Shown: positions 44,793 through 52,957 of the stretch, in pieces
Layout of the letters: each line of letters begins with the position of its first letter
Position numbering within the stretch: position 1 is the first letter of the stretch
The notes under the pieces: model-generated
What the model was told of the DNA's origin: nothing
Database searches by the model: none
Seen by the model: only the letters and a program-made list of their open reading frames with translations
Position numbers and translations under genes: made by a program
From: Flavobacteriales bacterium ALC-1
GTDB taxonomy: Bacteria; Bacteroidota; Bacteroidia; Flavobacteriales; Flavobacteriaceae
Direction: 5' to 3'
NCBI GenBank assembly: GCA_000171875.1
Contig: ABHI01000001.1
Span: 755,001 to 819,000 of the forward strand
DNA length: 64,000 nucleotides

Positions 44793-45821
44793 TTAAGACA
44801 TTTCGCCTCTTAAAGACATTTCAAAAATAGATTTGAATTCTTTTGGACTTACTTTTTCTCCTAAGAGATACATTAATTTGGTAATTGCTGCTTCAGTAGT
44901 AATGTCTTTTCCAGAGATAACACCAATCTTTTTTAGTTGAGAACTAGTTTCGTATTGTCCCATGCTAACACTTCCTCCGACACATTGTGTAACATTTATA
45001 ATATGTAGGCCATTTGCAATTGCTTCTTTTAATAAATCAATAAACCAATCTTCTGTTGTTGCATTACCAGAACCATACGTTTCAATAACTAAACCTTTAA
45101 TTAATTTACTCTTAAGGACGGCTTCTAAAACTGGTCTTGAAATTCCAGGGAATAATTTTAATAAGCCAACATTAGTATCCATTGCAGTGCGTAAAACTAA
45201 AGTGTCGTCTACCTTTGCTTTCCATAAATATTCTTTATTTATGTTTAAGTGCACCCCTGATTCTGCTAAGTGAGGGTAATTAAGAGATTCAAAAGCTTCA
45301 AAATGTTCTGCATTAATTTTTGTAGTTCTGTTACCTCTATAAAGTTTATATTCAAAATATAAACCAACTTCCCTAACAACTGGCAAACCGTTTTCTTGTA
45401 GAGATGCCATTTGTATAGACGTAATTAAATTTTCTTTAGCATCTGTACGCAAATCTCCAATGGGCAATTGTGAGCCTGTAAATATTACTGGTTTAGATAA
45501 GTTCTCTAACATAAAACTTAATGCAGAAGCTGAGTAACTCATTGTATCACTACCATGGAGGACAACAAAACCATCAAAAGCTTTATAATTAGAATGAATC
45601 ATATTTGCAATATCTGACCAATATGTCGGATTCATGTTTGATGAATCAATTGGGTTTTTAAATGATACCGTTTCTATATTACAAGCTAAAAGACGTAACT
45701 CAGGGATTTTATCTAACAAGCTATCAAAATCGAATGCTCTTAGTGTACCTGTATCAGCATCTTTTACCATTCCTATAGTTCCTCCAGTGTATATTAGTAA
45801 AATGTTAGGTTTTTGCATCAT
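44793..45821 (-). CDS. ansA: type I L-asparaginase
   Basis: Cytoplasmic-type asparaginase of the AnsA/AspG family (bacterial L-asparaginase fold, not Ntn). It hydrolyses Asn to Asp and ammonia. Active-site motifs are LLIYTGGTIGMVKD near the N-terminus (Thr15 region) and VVLHGSDTMSYSA (about residues 88-100). No signal peptide is present. The 342 residues are normal. It begins 2 nt after the TatD gene ends, so the two form an operon. It is the third asparaginase-type enzyme in the window and the only one of this fold. Confidence 0.95.
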   Translation of the reverse strand: MMQKPNILLIYTGGTIGMVKDADTGTLRAFDFDSLLDKIPELRLLACNIETVSFKNPIDSSNMNPTYWSDIANMIHSNYKAFDGFVVLHGSDTMSYSASALSFMLENLSKPVIFTGSQLPIGDLRTDAKENLITSIQMASLQENGLPVVREVGLYFEYKLYRGNRTTKINAEHFEAFESLNYPHLAESGVHLNINKEYLWKAKVDDTLVLRTAMDTNVGLLKLFPGISRPVLEAVLKSKLIKGLVIETYGSGNATTEDWFIDLLKEAIANGLHIINVTQCVGGSVSMGQYETSSQLKKIGVISGKDITTEAAITKLMYLLGEKVSPKEFKSIFEMSLRGEMS

Positions 45822-45823
45822 AT

Positions 45824-46591
45824 TTATATTCCGAAAATGTCTTTTGAATTTTGTGTTGTGATATTAGCTATCTCTTCTTTACTTATTTCGTAAAGTTCGG
45901 ATAATTTTTCTAATACCTTATTAATGTATGCACTTTCGTTTCGTTTTCCTCGGTAAGGCTTAGGAGCTAGATATGGGGAATCGGTTTCTAAAACAATATG
46001 CCTTAAATTAATTTGATTGATAAACTGATCTATTTTACCATTTTTAAACGTCACGACTCCACCAATACCTAATTTCATGTTATACGATAAAGCTTGTTGT
46101 GCCTGTTCTAAATTTCCTGTAAAGCAATGAAATATTCCGAATAAATCATCGGATTTTTCTTGTTCTAAAACTTCAAATATTTCATCAAAAGCTTCTCTAC
46201 AATGAATTACTATAGGTAGCTGATATTGTTTTGCTAAATTTATCTGATGTCTAAACGCTTTAACTTGGATATCTAATGTTGATTTATCCCAATACAAATC
46301 AATCCCAATTTCACCAACTGCATAAAATTTTCTCTTTACTAGTTGTTCTTCGACATAATTTAATTCTTTCTTAAAATTATCTTTAACATGTGTTGGGTGC
46401 AAACCCATCATTAAAAACACATGATCAGGAAATGTTTTTTCTAACTCGTACATAGACGTTGTATAAGTCGAATCTATTGCAGGAATAAAAAATCGTTTTA
46501 CATTAGCATCAATAGCACGTTGAATCATTTCGTTTCTATCATCATCAAAAGCTTCACTATATAGATGCGTATGTGTATCTGTTATAATCAT
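45824..46591 (-). CDS. TatD family metal-dependent hydrolase / deoxyribonuclease
   Basis: A 255-residue TIM-barrel metallohydrolase. Metal ligands are visible in ITDTHTHLYS (HxH), GEIGIDLYWD (Glu), IVIHCREAFDE (His), FHCFTGNLEQA (His) and LETDSPYLAPKPYRGKRNE (Asp). I place the start at 46591 (MIITDTHTHLY) because the metal-binding strand must be close to the N-terminus; the frame from 46630 adds 13 non-conserved residues. TatD proteins are linked to DNA repair exonuclease activity and to D-aminoacyl-type quality control. It is cotranscribed with ansA. Confidence 0.95.
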   Translation of the reverse strand: MIITDTHTHLYSEAFDDDRNEMIQRAIDANVKRFFIPAIDSTYTTSMYELEKTFPDHVFLMMGLHPTHVKDNFKKELNYVEEQLVKRKFYAVGEIGIDLYWDKSTLDIQVKAFRHQINLAKQYQLPIVIHCREAFDEIFEVLEQEKSDDLFGIFHCFTGNLEQAQQALSYNMKLGIGGVVTFKNGKIDQFINQINLRHIVLETDSPYLAPKPYRGKRNESAYINKVLEKLSELYEISKEEIANITTQNSKDIFGI

Positions 46592-46639
46592 GGTGCAAAA
46601 GTAATTGTTTAGAATCTTATATTTACACAAATTCTAAAA

Positions 46640-47080
46640 ATGGAAACATTAAAAGACTTCCTAATTAATAAAGGCTATTCGAAGATTAAATTAAAACTTA
46701 CAATAACAAATCATTTTGAAATTAAAGCCTCAATAAACGGTGTAAAAGGTCGTTTTATTTTAGATACAGGAGCTTCTAGTAGTTGTGTTGGTTTTGAAGC
46801 TATTGAACGCTTTAATTTAAAAGTAAAGGATTCTGAAATAAAGGCCGTTGGTGCTGGCGCTTCTGATATGATGACAAAAGTTTCTAAATCAAATGATTTA
46901 AAAATCGGTGAATGGAAAAAAAATCGTGTGGCTTTAATTTTATTCAATCTTTCTCATGTCAATAACGGACTTATTAATCATAATGCAGAGCCTGTTGATG
47001 GTATTATTGGTGCCGATATTCTAAAAAAAGGAAAAGCCATTATTGACTACGAAAAAAAATACTTGTATTTAAAGCTCTAA
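46640..47080 (+). CDS. retropepsin-like aspartic protease (clan AA)
   Basis: A 146-residue single-domain protein with the active-site motif FILDTGASSSCVG (about residues 39-51) and the flap and second hydrophobic-hydrophobic-Gly pair in VDGIIGADILKKGKAIIDYE. Such a small retropepsin fold would act as a dimer. There is no signal peptide or membrane anchor, so it is probably cytoplasmic, unlike TIGR02281-type membrane-anchored relatives. The substrate is unknown. It is divergent from TatD and upstream of the response regulator, with a 62-bp gap. Confidence 0.85.
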   Translation: METLKDFLINKGYSKIKLKLTITNHFEIKASINGVKGRFILDTGASSSCVGFEAIERFNLKVKDSEIKAVGAGASDMMTKVSKSNDLKIGEWKKNRVALILFNLSHVNNGLINHNAEPVDGIIGADILKKGKAIIDYEKKYLYLKL

Positions 47081-47142
47081 GAAATTCTATAAACTAAAGA
47101 TTCTTTTTTATATTTAGATGGTATAGTTGAATTAATAGCAAA

Positions 47143-47766
47143 ATGAGCCCAACCATCATTATTGCAGATGACCATCCTTTGGTTCTTAAAGGTCTGCATG
47201 ATTTCTTAATAGAACAAAAATACAATGTGTTAGCAAGTGCAAAGAACGGAAAAGAAGCTTTTGCACTTATAAAAGCACACTCACCTGAAATTGCGATTTT
47301 AGATATTAAAATGCCTTTTCTAACAGGTTTACAAATTGCTGAAAAATGCAAAACAGAAAAGCTACCTACAAAAATTATATTGATCACTTTCGAAAAAGAT
47401 GAAAAAGCATATAATGAAGCTAAAGCACTAGGTATATATGGCTATGTTTTAAAAGAGTTTGCACTTGAAGAAATTGAGAACTGTATTGCATCAGTTATTA
47501 TAGATAAAACCTACTTTAGTCCGGAACTCATAGACTATATAAAAGTTAATGAAGTACCCGAAAAGATAAAAGAATTAACTGATTCGGAACGCAATATTTT
47601 AAAGCTTATTGGAGGTAATAAAACGGCAGCTGAAATTGCTAATGAACTATTTATTTCAGTTAGAACTGTAGAAAAACACAAAAGTCACATTAGAAAAAAA
47701 CTTGTATTAGACTCAAAATCAGCAAGTTTGTATTTATTTGCTAAAGAAAGTTTAGAATATCTATAA
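47143..47766 (+). CDS. orphan NarL/LuxR-type response regulator
   Basis: A 207-residue two-domain regulator. The receiver domain (1 to about 120) has the acidic pocket in IIIADDHP (Asp9, Asp10), phospho-acceptor Asp54 in AILDIKMP, a Thr in ILITF and a Lys in YVLKEFA. The LuxR-type HTH (about 145-205) reads TDSERNILKLIGGNKTAAEIANELFISVRTVEKHK (split: LTDSERNILK, AAEIANELFISVRTVEKH). No histidine kinase gene is adjacent. Its stop codon is followed 4 nt later by the palindrome TACGTAGTTCTACGTA, repeated 155 bp downstream and present in variant form upstream of exbB, which are good candidates for its binding sites. Confidence 0.93.
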   Translation: MSPTIIIADDHPLVLKGLHDFLIEQKYNVLASAKNGKEAFALIKAHSPEIAILDIKMPFLTGLQIAEKCKTEKLPTKIILITFEKDEKAYNEAKALGIYGYVLKEFALEEIENCIASVIIDKTYFSPELIDYIKVNEVPEKIKELTDSERNILKLIGGNKTAAEIANELFISVRTVEKHKSHIRKKLVLDSKSASLYLFAKESLEYL

Positions 47767-47796
47767 AAATACGTAGTTCTACGTATAGTATCGCAT
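47765..47796. repeat. regulatory repeat, copy 1, with 16-bp inverted repeat
   Basis: A 32-bp block that recurs at 47920-47951 with 31 of 32 bases identical (a C/T change near the end). It contains TACGTAGTTCTACGTA (47770-47785), two 7-bp inverted arms around TT. A -7-like TATATTTA follows at 47800-47807. The block starts right behind the response regulator stop codon and looks like an operator over the -33 region of a promoter (inference). Confidence 0.75.
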
Positions 47797-47807
47797 TAAT
47801 ATATTTA

Positions 47808-47905
47808 TGACCTTTACCATGTTATTAATTAAGGGTTAATAACGAGCTATTAGTTAGTTCTTAGGGGATTACCAAAGCCTTGAACTTAGGTTCGAGGCTT
47901 TTTTT
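47808..47905 (+). ncRNA. candidate small RNA, unit 1
   Basis: If transcription starts just after the -7-like element at 47800-47807, an RNA of about 90-98 nt would result. It would carry a first hairpin GTTATTAA (47821-47828) with TTAATAAC (47836-47843), an unpaired linker containing AGTTCTTA (47856-47863), and an intrinsic terminator. The terminator is a 12-bp stem with one G-U pair (47874-47885 with 47890-47901, loop TTAG), followed by Ts to 47905. No convincing ORF lies inside. The layout is that of a bacterial sRNA; expression is unproven. Confidence 0.55.
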
Positions 47906-47919
47906 ATGAAAAAACGTAA

Positions 47920-47951
47920 AAAAATACGTAGTTCTACGTATAGTATTGCAT
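47920..47951. repeat. regulatory repeat, copy 2, with 16-bp inverted repeat
   Basis: Second copy of the 32-bp block, with the same inverted repeat TACGTAGTTCTACGTA at 47925-47940, 155 bp after copy 1. A -7-like CATATTTA follows at 47952-47959, 11 nt beyond the palindrome (14 nt in copy 1). Conservation of the block against a diverged background suggests selection on the site. Confidence 0.75.
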
Positions 47952-47959
47952 CATATTTA

Positions 47960-48043
47960 TTCAGAAATTTACACCAGCTATTAATCAAGTCCTCAAATTA
48001 AGTTCTTAAAAGCTCTGAATTAGCTTATAATTCAGAGCTTTTT
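47960..48043 (+). ncRNA. candidate small RNA, unit 2
   Basis: A second unit of about 80 nt with the same layout as unit 1. Downstream of the shared block there is a diverged middle that keeps TATTAAT-AAG and AGTTCTTA (48001-48008), then a perfect 14-bp terminator stem (48008-48021 with 48029-48042, loop AGCTTAT) and Ts to 48043. The two units look like a tandem duplication that has diverged outside the operator. Expression is unproven. Confidence 0.55.
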
Positions 48044-48056
48044 AAAAGTATTTTTT

Positions 48057-48170
48057 ATGGAAACAATGAAAAACAATACCTCAAAAAGGGACAGGATATT
48101 TATCATCCTTTTAATTATAAGTTCTATAATCGTAATATCAGCCAATATTGCTGTTAATTTCTTTAGTTAA
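48057..48170 (+). CDS. 37-residue single-span membrane peptide
   Basis: A very short ORF with a charged N-terminus (METMKNNTSKRDR) followed by one strong hydrophobic helix (IFIILLIISSIIVISANIAV) and the end NFFS. It lies 14 nt after the second terminator and is followed by its own hairpin at 48203, so the space is organised as a gene. The ideal positive-inside membrane topology argues against chance, but the length makes this uncertain. It may be a small regulatory or stress peptide; no function is known to me. Confidence 0.5.
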   Translation: METMKNNTSKRDRIFIILLIISSIIVISANIAVNFFS

Positions 48171-48202
48171 TTTTAGTTAGTTACTCTTGTTAGTTAGGAG
48201 TA

Positions 48203-48238
48203 AAAAAAGCGCAATCCAAATAGGTATTGCGCTTTTTT
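48203..48238. terminator. bidirectional terminator (peptide gene / sucB)
   Basis: AAAAAAGCGCAAT (48203-48215) pairs with ATTGCGCTTTTTT (48226-48238) over 13 bp; CC and GG inside the loop can extend the stem. Run-out tracts on both sides let it serve the plus-strand peptide gene and the minus-strand sucA-sucB operon. Confidence 0.9.
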
Positions 48239-48257
48239 ATTTTTATAATTTTAAGGC

Positions 48258-49469
48258 CTACATTTCTAAAGCCTTCTTTACATCATTGTCCATTAATAAT
48301 TCAATTGGATTTTCTAACGCTTCTTTTACAGCAACTAAGAAACCAACAGATTCTTTACCATCAATAATTCTATGGTCATAAGATAAAGCTACAAACATAA
48401 TAGGACGGATTTCAACCTTTCCATCAATTGCCACTGGACGTTCCACAATATTATGCATTCCTAAAATTCCACTTTGAGGTGGGTTTATGATAGGTGTAGA
48501 TAACATACTACCAAATACACCGCCATTAGAAATTGTAAATGTTCCTCCAGTCATTTCATCTACAGTAATTTTACCATCTCTTGCTCTAATTGCTAATCTT
48601 TTAACCTCAGATTCTACACCTCTAAAGGATAAGTTTTCTGCATTTCTAATCACTGGCACCATTAACCCCTTAGGTCCAGAAACTGCTATACTTATATCCA
48701 CAAAATCATAAGACAGCATTTCTTTACCATCTATCATAGAATTTACTGCAGGATACATTTTTAATGCTCTTACAACAGCTAATGTAAAGAAACTCATAAA
48801 CCCAAGACTTACTCCATGCTTAGCTTTAAAATCTTCCTTGTATTGCTTACGCAAATCAAAGATTGGTGACATATCTACCTCATTAAATGTGGTTAACATG
48901 GCTGTAGTATTCTTAGCTTCAACTAAACGTTCAGCAACTTTACGTCTTAACATTGACATTTTGCTACGAGATGTACCTCTTCCTTCAACATTAACTTCTT
49001 TACCCATAGACGGAACTGCTTTTACAGCATCTTCTTTTGTAATGCGTCCATCTCTACCAGTACCAGAAACGGCACTAGCTTCCATTCCTTTTTCTGCTAA
49101 TACTTTTTTAGCAGCAGGACTTGCCGTACCTGTAGCATAAGTTGTAGAAGCTGCTGGTTTTGATTCCTCTTTTTTAGGTGCTTCAACTTTCTTCTCTTCT
49201 TTTACTGATGCTTCAACACCTTCAGGTTTAGCTGCACTTGTATCAATTAAACATACAATTGCGCCAACGGCTACAGCATCACCTTCTTCAGCTTTTAGAG
49301 TAATTGTTCCACTAGCTTCAGCTGGTAACTCTAAAGTTGCCTTATCACTATCTACCTCAGCAATAGCCTGGTCTTTCTCTACATAATCTCCGTCTTCTAC
49401 TAACCATTCTGCAATTTCTACCTCAGTAATTGATTCGCCTGGCGAAGGCACTTTCATTTCTAAAATCAT
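48258..49469 (-). CDS. sucB: 2-oxoglutarate dehydrogenase E2 (dihydrolipoyl succinyltransferase)
   Basis: E2 core of the 2-oxoglutarate dehydrogenase complex, transferring succinyl groups to CoA in the citrate cycle. It has one lipoyl domain at 1 to about 75 (lipoyl-lysine Lys43 in [17 protein letters not shown]) and an Ala/Lys/Pro-rich linker. A peripheral subunit-binding domain follows (about 117-150; [27 protein letters not shown]), then the catalytic domain (about 170-403) with [20 protein letters not shown] and the active-site His in [13 protein letters not shown]. The 403 residues are complete. It lies 45 nt downstream of sucA. The E3 gene is not in the window. Confidence 0.97.
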   Translation of the reverse strand: MILEMKVPSPGESITEVEIAEWLVEDGDYVEKDQAIAEVDSDKATLELPAEASGTITLKAEEGDAVAVGAIVCLIDTSAAKPEGVEASVKEEKKVEAPKKEESKPAASTTYATGTASPAAKKVLAEKGMEASAVSGTGRDGRITKEDAVKAVPSMGKEVNVEGRGTSRSKMSMLRRKVAERLVEAKNTTAMLTTFNEVDMSPIFDLRKQYKEDFKAKHGVSLGFMSFFTLAVVRALKMYPAVNSMIDGKEMLSYDFVDISIAVSGPKGLMVPVIRNAENLSFRGVESEVKRLAIRARDGKITVDEMTGGTFTISNGGVFGSMLSTPIINPPQSGILGMHNIVERPVAIDGKVEIRPIMFVALSYDHRIIDGKESVGFLVAVKEALENPIELLMDNDVKKALEM

Positions 49470-49514
49470 GCTTTTTGTTTTATTTAAGCTCTAATTTGAG
49501 TTGTATTAATTTTT

Positions 49515-52271
49515 TTATCTCTGGTTGTTTTTGGTTTTATCAAAAACATAATCTATAACTTGTTGATGTCTCTTTTTAGAACGTACAGAACTACCTGCTG
49601 CTGGTGCACCATAAGGTCTTCTTGTTGCGGCTCTAAATTGTTTTGCATCTTCTAAATGCATTAACATATGGCTATAAGCGCCCATATTTCTTGGTTCTTC
49701 TTGAGCCCAAACTATATCATCTACATTTTTATACTTCTTTATTATTTCTCTAATTGCTTCAACTGGTAAAGGGAATAATTGCTCCACTCTTACTAGAGCA
49801 ATGTCATCTCTATTAAGCTTTTCTTGTTGATCTAATAAATCGTAATAGAATTTACCTGTAACAAAAACTAAAGTTTTTACTTTATTTGCTTTAGCATTTT
49901 CATCATCAATTAGCATTTGAAAACTCCCATTTGCAAATTCGTCCACTGAAGACACTACTTTAGGATGGCGTAATAAACTCTTAGGGGTAAAGACAACTAA
50001 TGGTTTTCTATAATTTGCTTTCATTTGCTTACGTAACAAATGAAACATATTTGCAGGTGTTGTACAGTCCGCAACAAACATATTATCCTTAGCACAAACT
50101 TGTAAATAACGCTCCATACGACCAGACGAGTGCTCGGCACCTTGACCTTCATAACCATGTGGCAATAACAATACTAATCCATTAGATGTTTTCCACTTGT
50201 CTTCTCCAGAAGATATGTATTGATCAATCATTATCTGGGCACCGTTACTAAAGTCACCAAATTGTGCTTCCCATATCGTTAGTGTATTAGGGCTTGCCAT
50301 TGCATAGCCATAATCAAAACCTACAACACCATATTCAGATAACAATGAATTATAAATATTGAATTGACCTTGATCTTTGGCAACATTTTTTAATAAAATG
50401 ATTTCCTCTTCACTATCTTCAACCTTAACAACTGCGTGACGATGCGAAAATGTTCCTCGCTCTACATCTTGTCCAGAAATTCTAACATTAAACCCTTCGG
50501 CTAATAGAGAACCATAAGCTAAGTGTTCTGCCATTGCCCAATCTAATCGGTCTTCATCAAACATAGTTTGACGTGATTCTATTAAACGCTGAATCTTTCT
50601 AATGAATTTTTTATCATTAGGCAGATTAGAAATAACCTTAGTGATGTCTTTCAAAAGTTTTTTAGAAACAGAGGTGTCAACTTCTTCTACCATAGCGTCT
50701 TCCGTCACTCTAGTAAGCCCATTCCATTCTTCTTGCATAAAGGCAGTTATCTCTGTTTTAGTTTTTTTACGAGAATCAACTAAATTTTCCTCTAGCATGT
50801 TTTTATACTTAGCTGCAATGTGTTTTACATATCCTTCATCAATAACAGCTTCATCAATTAATTTTTGTGCATAAATATCTCTTGGATTTTTATGCTTAGC
50901 AATAGCTTTGTATAAAAGTGGCTGTGTAAACTTAGGTTCATCACCTTCGTTGTGTCCATATTTTCTATAACCTAATAAATCTATAAATACATCGCGCTTA
51001 AACTTCATTCTAAAATGCAATGCAAAAAGTGCAGCATGCACAACAGCTTCTGCATCATCTGCATTAACATGTAATACTGGCGACAATGTTACTTTAGCCA
51101 CATCTGTACAATAGGTGCTAGATCGTCCATCTAAATAATTAGTAGTAAACCCTATTTGGTTATTAACTACTATATGAATGGTTCCGTTGGTTTTATAACC
51201 ATCTAATTTTGCCATTTGTACAACTTCGTAAACTAATCCTTGTCCTGCAATTGCAGCATCTCCATGAACAACAATTGGAAGCACTTGAGATGGATCTGTA
51301 ATCTCATCTTTATCTTGCTTTGCTCTAGTTATACCTTGAACAACAGCACCAACAGTTTCTAAATGTGATGGGTTTGGTGCTATATTTAGGTTAATTTTTT
51401 TATTGTTATACGTTTCACGATTGCTCGTCCAGCCTAAGTGGTATTTTACATCTCCATCAAATACTTTTTCTTCATAGTCTTTACCATCAAACTCGCTAAA
51501 GATATCTTTGGCAGATTTACCAAAAATATTAGTTAATGTACTAAGACGACCTCTATGTGCCATTCCCATTACAAACTCTTTTACTCCTTCATCAGCTGCT
51601 TTTTCAATGATAGCATCTATAGCTGGAATTAAAGATTCATTACCTTCTAAAGAAAAACGTTTTTGACCCACATACTTAGTGTGTAAAAATGACTCAAAAC
51701 CAACCGCCTGGTTTAATTTCTTAAAGATATACTTCTTTTCGTCTGAAGTGAATTTGGAATGATTATCATTAATATTCAACTTATTTTGAATCCATTGAAT
51801 TTCGTTTGGATTTCTTATGTACATGTATTCTACACCTATAGAATCACAATAGATACTTTCTAAATGATCTATAATGCTTTGCAGTGTTGCAGAACCTAAG
51901 CCTAATATCTCACCTGCAGAGAACGATGTATTTAAATCACTTTTAGATAAACCAAAGTTTTCAATCTCTAATGTTGGAGCATATTTTCGTCTTGCTCTAA
52001 CAGGATTAGTTTTAGTAAATAAATGCCCTCTATTTCTATAACCATCAATAAGTTTTACAACTTGAAATTCTTTTTGAAGCTGCTCTGGCATTTGCGTAGA
52101 AACTCCTTCTACAATTTCTCCATCTAAACCATAAGTTTCTGCACCAAAATCGTAACCTTGAAAAAAGGCGCGCCAACTAGGTTCTACAGAATCAGGATTT
52201 TTTAGATATTGTTCGTATAAATCAGCAAAATATGCTGTATGTGCTGCGTTGAGAAAGGAATATTTATCCAT
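49515..52271 (-). CDS. sucA: 2-oxoglutarate dehydrogenase E1
   Basis: Thiamine-diphosphate E1 subunit that decarboxylates 2-oxoglutarate and passes the succinyl group to SucB lipoate. It has 918 residues. The N-terminal segment (SFLNAAHTAYFADLYEQYLK) is of the E2-binding type, and the ThDP region includes GMAHRGRLSTL, HGDAAIAGQGLVYE and NNQIGFTTNYLDGRSS. The transketolase-like middle contains FSHRHAVV and YEGQGAEHSSGRMER, and the C-terminus RPYGAPAAGSSVRSKKRH. A -7 element TATTTTTG lies on the minus strand at 52311-52318, about 40 nt upstream of the start. Confidence 0.97.
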   Translation of the reverse strand: MDKYSFLNAAHTAYFADLYEQYLKNPDSVEPSWRAFFQGYDFGAETYGLDGEIVEGVSTQMPEQLQKEFQVVKLIDGYRNRGHLFTKTNPVRARRKYAPTLEIENFGLSKSDLNTSFSAGEILGLGSATLQSIIDHLESIYCDSIGVEYMYIRNPNEIQWIQNKLNINDNHSKFTSDEKKYIFKKLNQAVGFESFLHTKYVGQKRFSLEGNESLIPAIDAIIEKAADEGVKEFVMGMAHRGRLSTLTNIFGKSAKDIFSEFDGKDYEEKVFDGDVKYHLGWTSNRETYNNKKINLNIAPNPSHLETVGAVVQGITRAKQDKDEITDPSQVLPIVVHGDAAIAGQGLVYEVVQMAKLDGYKTNGTIHIVVNNQIGFTTNYLDGRSSTYCTDVAKVTLSPVLHVNADDAEAVVHAALFALHFRMKFKRDVFIDLLGYRKYGHNEGDEPKFTQPLLYKAIAKHKNPRDIYAQKLIDEAVIDEGYVKHIAAKYKNMLEENLVDSRKKTKTEITAFMQEEWNGLTRVTEDAMVEEVDTSVSKKLLKDITKVISNLPNDKKFIRKIQRLIESRQTMFDEDRLDWAMAEHLAYGSLLAEGFNVRISGQDVERGTFSHRHAVVKVEDSEEEIILLKNVAKDQGQFNIYNSLLSEYGVVGFDYGYAMASPNTLTIWEAQFGDFSNGAQIMIDQYISSGEDKWKTSNGLVLLLPHGYEGQGAEHSSGRMERYLQVCAKDNMFVADCTTPANMFHLLRKQMKANYRKPLVVFTPKSLLRHPKVVSSVDEFANGSFQMLIDDENAKANKVKTLVFVTGKFYYDLLDQQEKLNRDDIALVRVEQLFPLPVEAIREIIKKYKNVDDIVWAQEEPRNMGAYSHMLMHLEDAKQFRAATRRPYGAPAAGSSVRSKKRHQQVIDYVFDKTKNNQR

Positions 52272-52386
52272 TATTTTTTATGAGACGTTATCGTTTCAAC
52301 AAAATTTCTTCAAAAATACAACTTTTGCTAAAATATAGATGTGGTTTTATTATATTTATAACAACATAGAAATAACTATTTTAAAG

Positions 52387-52932
52387 ATGTTAAGCTTTTA
52401 TTCTTCAAACTTAAAAAAAACAGTATTATGTAGTGTCCTATTCTGTTTTGTTGCATTATTTTCATTCTCTCAGAATAAATCAGATAAAACAAATGATTTT
52501 TGGAGTCATGTACAATTTGGTGGTGGTTTGGGACTAAATTTTGGAGATGGTTTTTTTAGCGGCTCTGTTGCACCAAATGCTCTTTATAGGTTTAACCCTT
52601 ATGTGGCTGCTGGTGTTGGATTAAATTTTAGTTACAGTTCTCAAAAAGATGTTTTTAAATCCACTGTTTTAGGAGGAAGTATTGTCGGTCTTTTTAATCC
52701 ATATCAAGAAATTCAATTATCAACAGAATTTGAACAATTGCACGTCAATAGAGATTTTGATGAGCAATTTGTATCAGGCTTAGACAACAAGTATTGGTAT
52801 CCCGCATTGTTTTTAGGTATTGGTTATACTAGTAGAAATGTAACTATAGGTATTAGATACGATGTTTTGTATGATGAAGATAAAAGTATTTACAGCGAGC
52901 CTTGGATGCCTTTTGTTAGATTCTATTTTTAG
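52387..52932 (+). CDS. small outer-membrane beta-barrel protein, unknown function
   Basis: A 181-residue exported protein. The ATG at 52387 gives a start MLSFYSSNLKKTVLCSVLFC with the signal helix LCSVLFCFVALFSFSQ; the frame from 52339 adds 16 unlikely residues. The mature part is a series of strands with aromatic girdles (HVQFGGGLGLNFGDGFFSG, NPYVAAGVGLNFSYSS, YWYPALFLGIGYTSRNVTIG), ending in the C-terminal aromatic FVRFYF typical of outer-membrane barrels. It is divergent from sucA. An interspersed repeat copy begins at its stop codon. Confidence 0.75.
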   Translation: MLSFYSSNLKKTVLCSVLFCFVALFSFSQNKSDKTNDFWSHVQFGGGLGLNFGDGFFSGSVAPNALYRFNPYVAAGVGLNFSYSSQKDVFKSTVLGGSIVGLFNPYQEIQLSTEFEQLHVNRDFDEQFVSGLDNKYWYPALFLGIGYTSRNVTIGIRYDVLYDEDKSIYSEPWMPFVRFYF

Positions 52933-52951
52933 CGTCGACACGCTCAGCTAC
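52931..52951. repeat. interspersed repeat copy between convergent genes
   Basis: GCGTCGACACGCTCAGCTAC is the third version of the element seen at 10016 and 15321 (core TCGAC, ACGC, TCAG). Here GCGT and ACGC can pair around CGAC. It fills most of the short gap between the barrel gene and the 118-residue protein gene. Confidence 0.5.
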
Positions 52952-52957
52952 AAAAAC

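Noticed and set aside
47906..48001. 31-codon ORF beginning MKKRKKIRSS across the second regulatory repeat
   Set aside because: Its codons are those of the palindrome, which looks selected as DNA. The first copy has no ATG in the matching frame.
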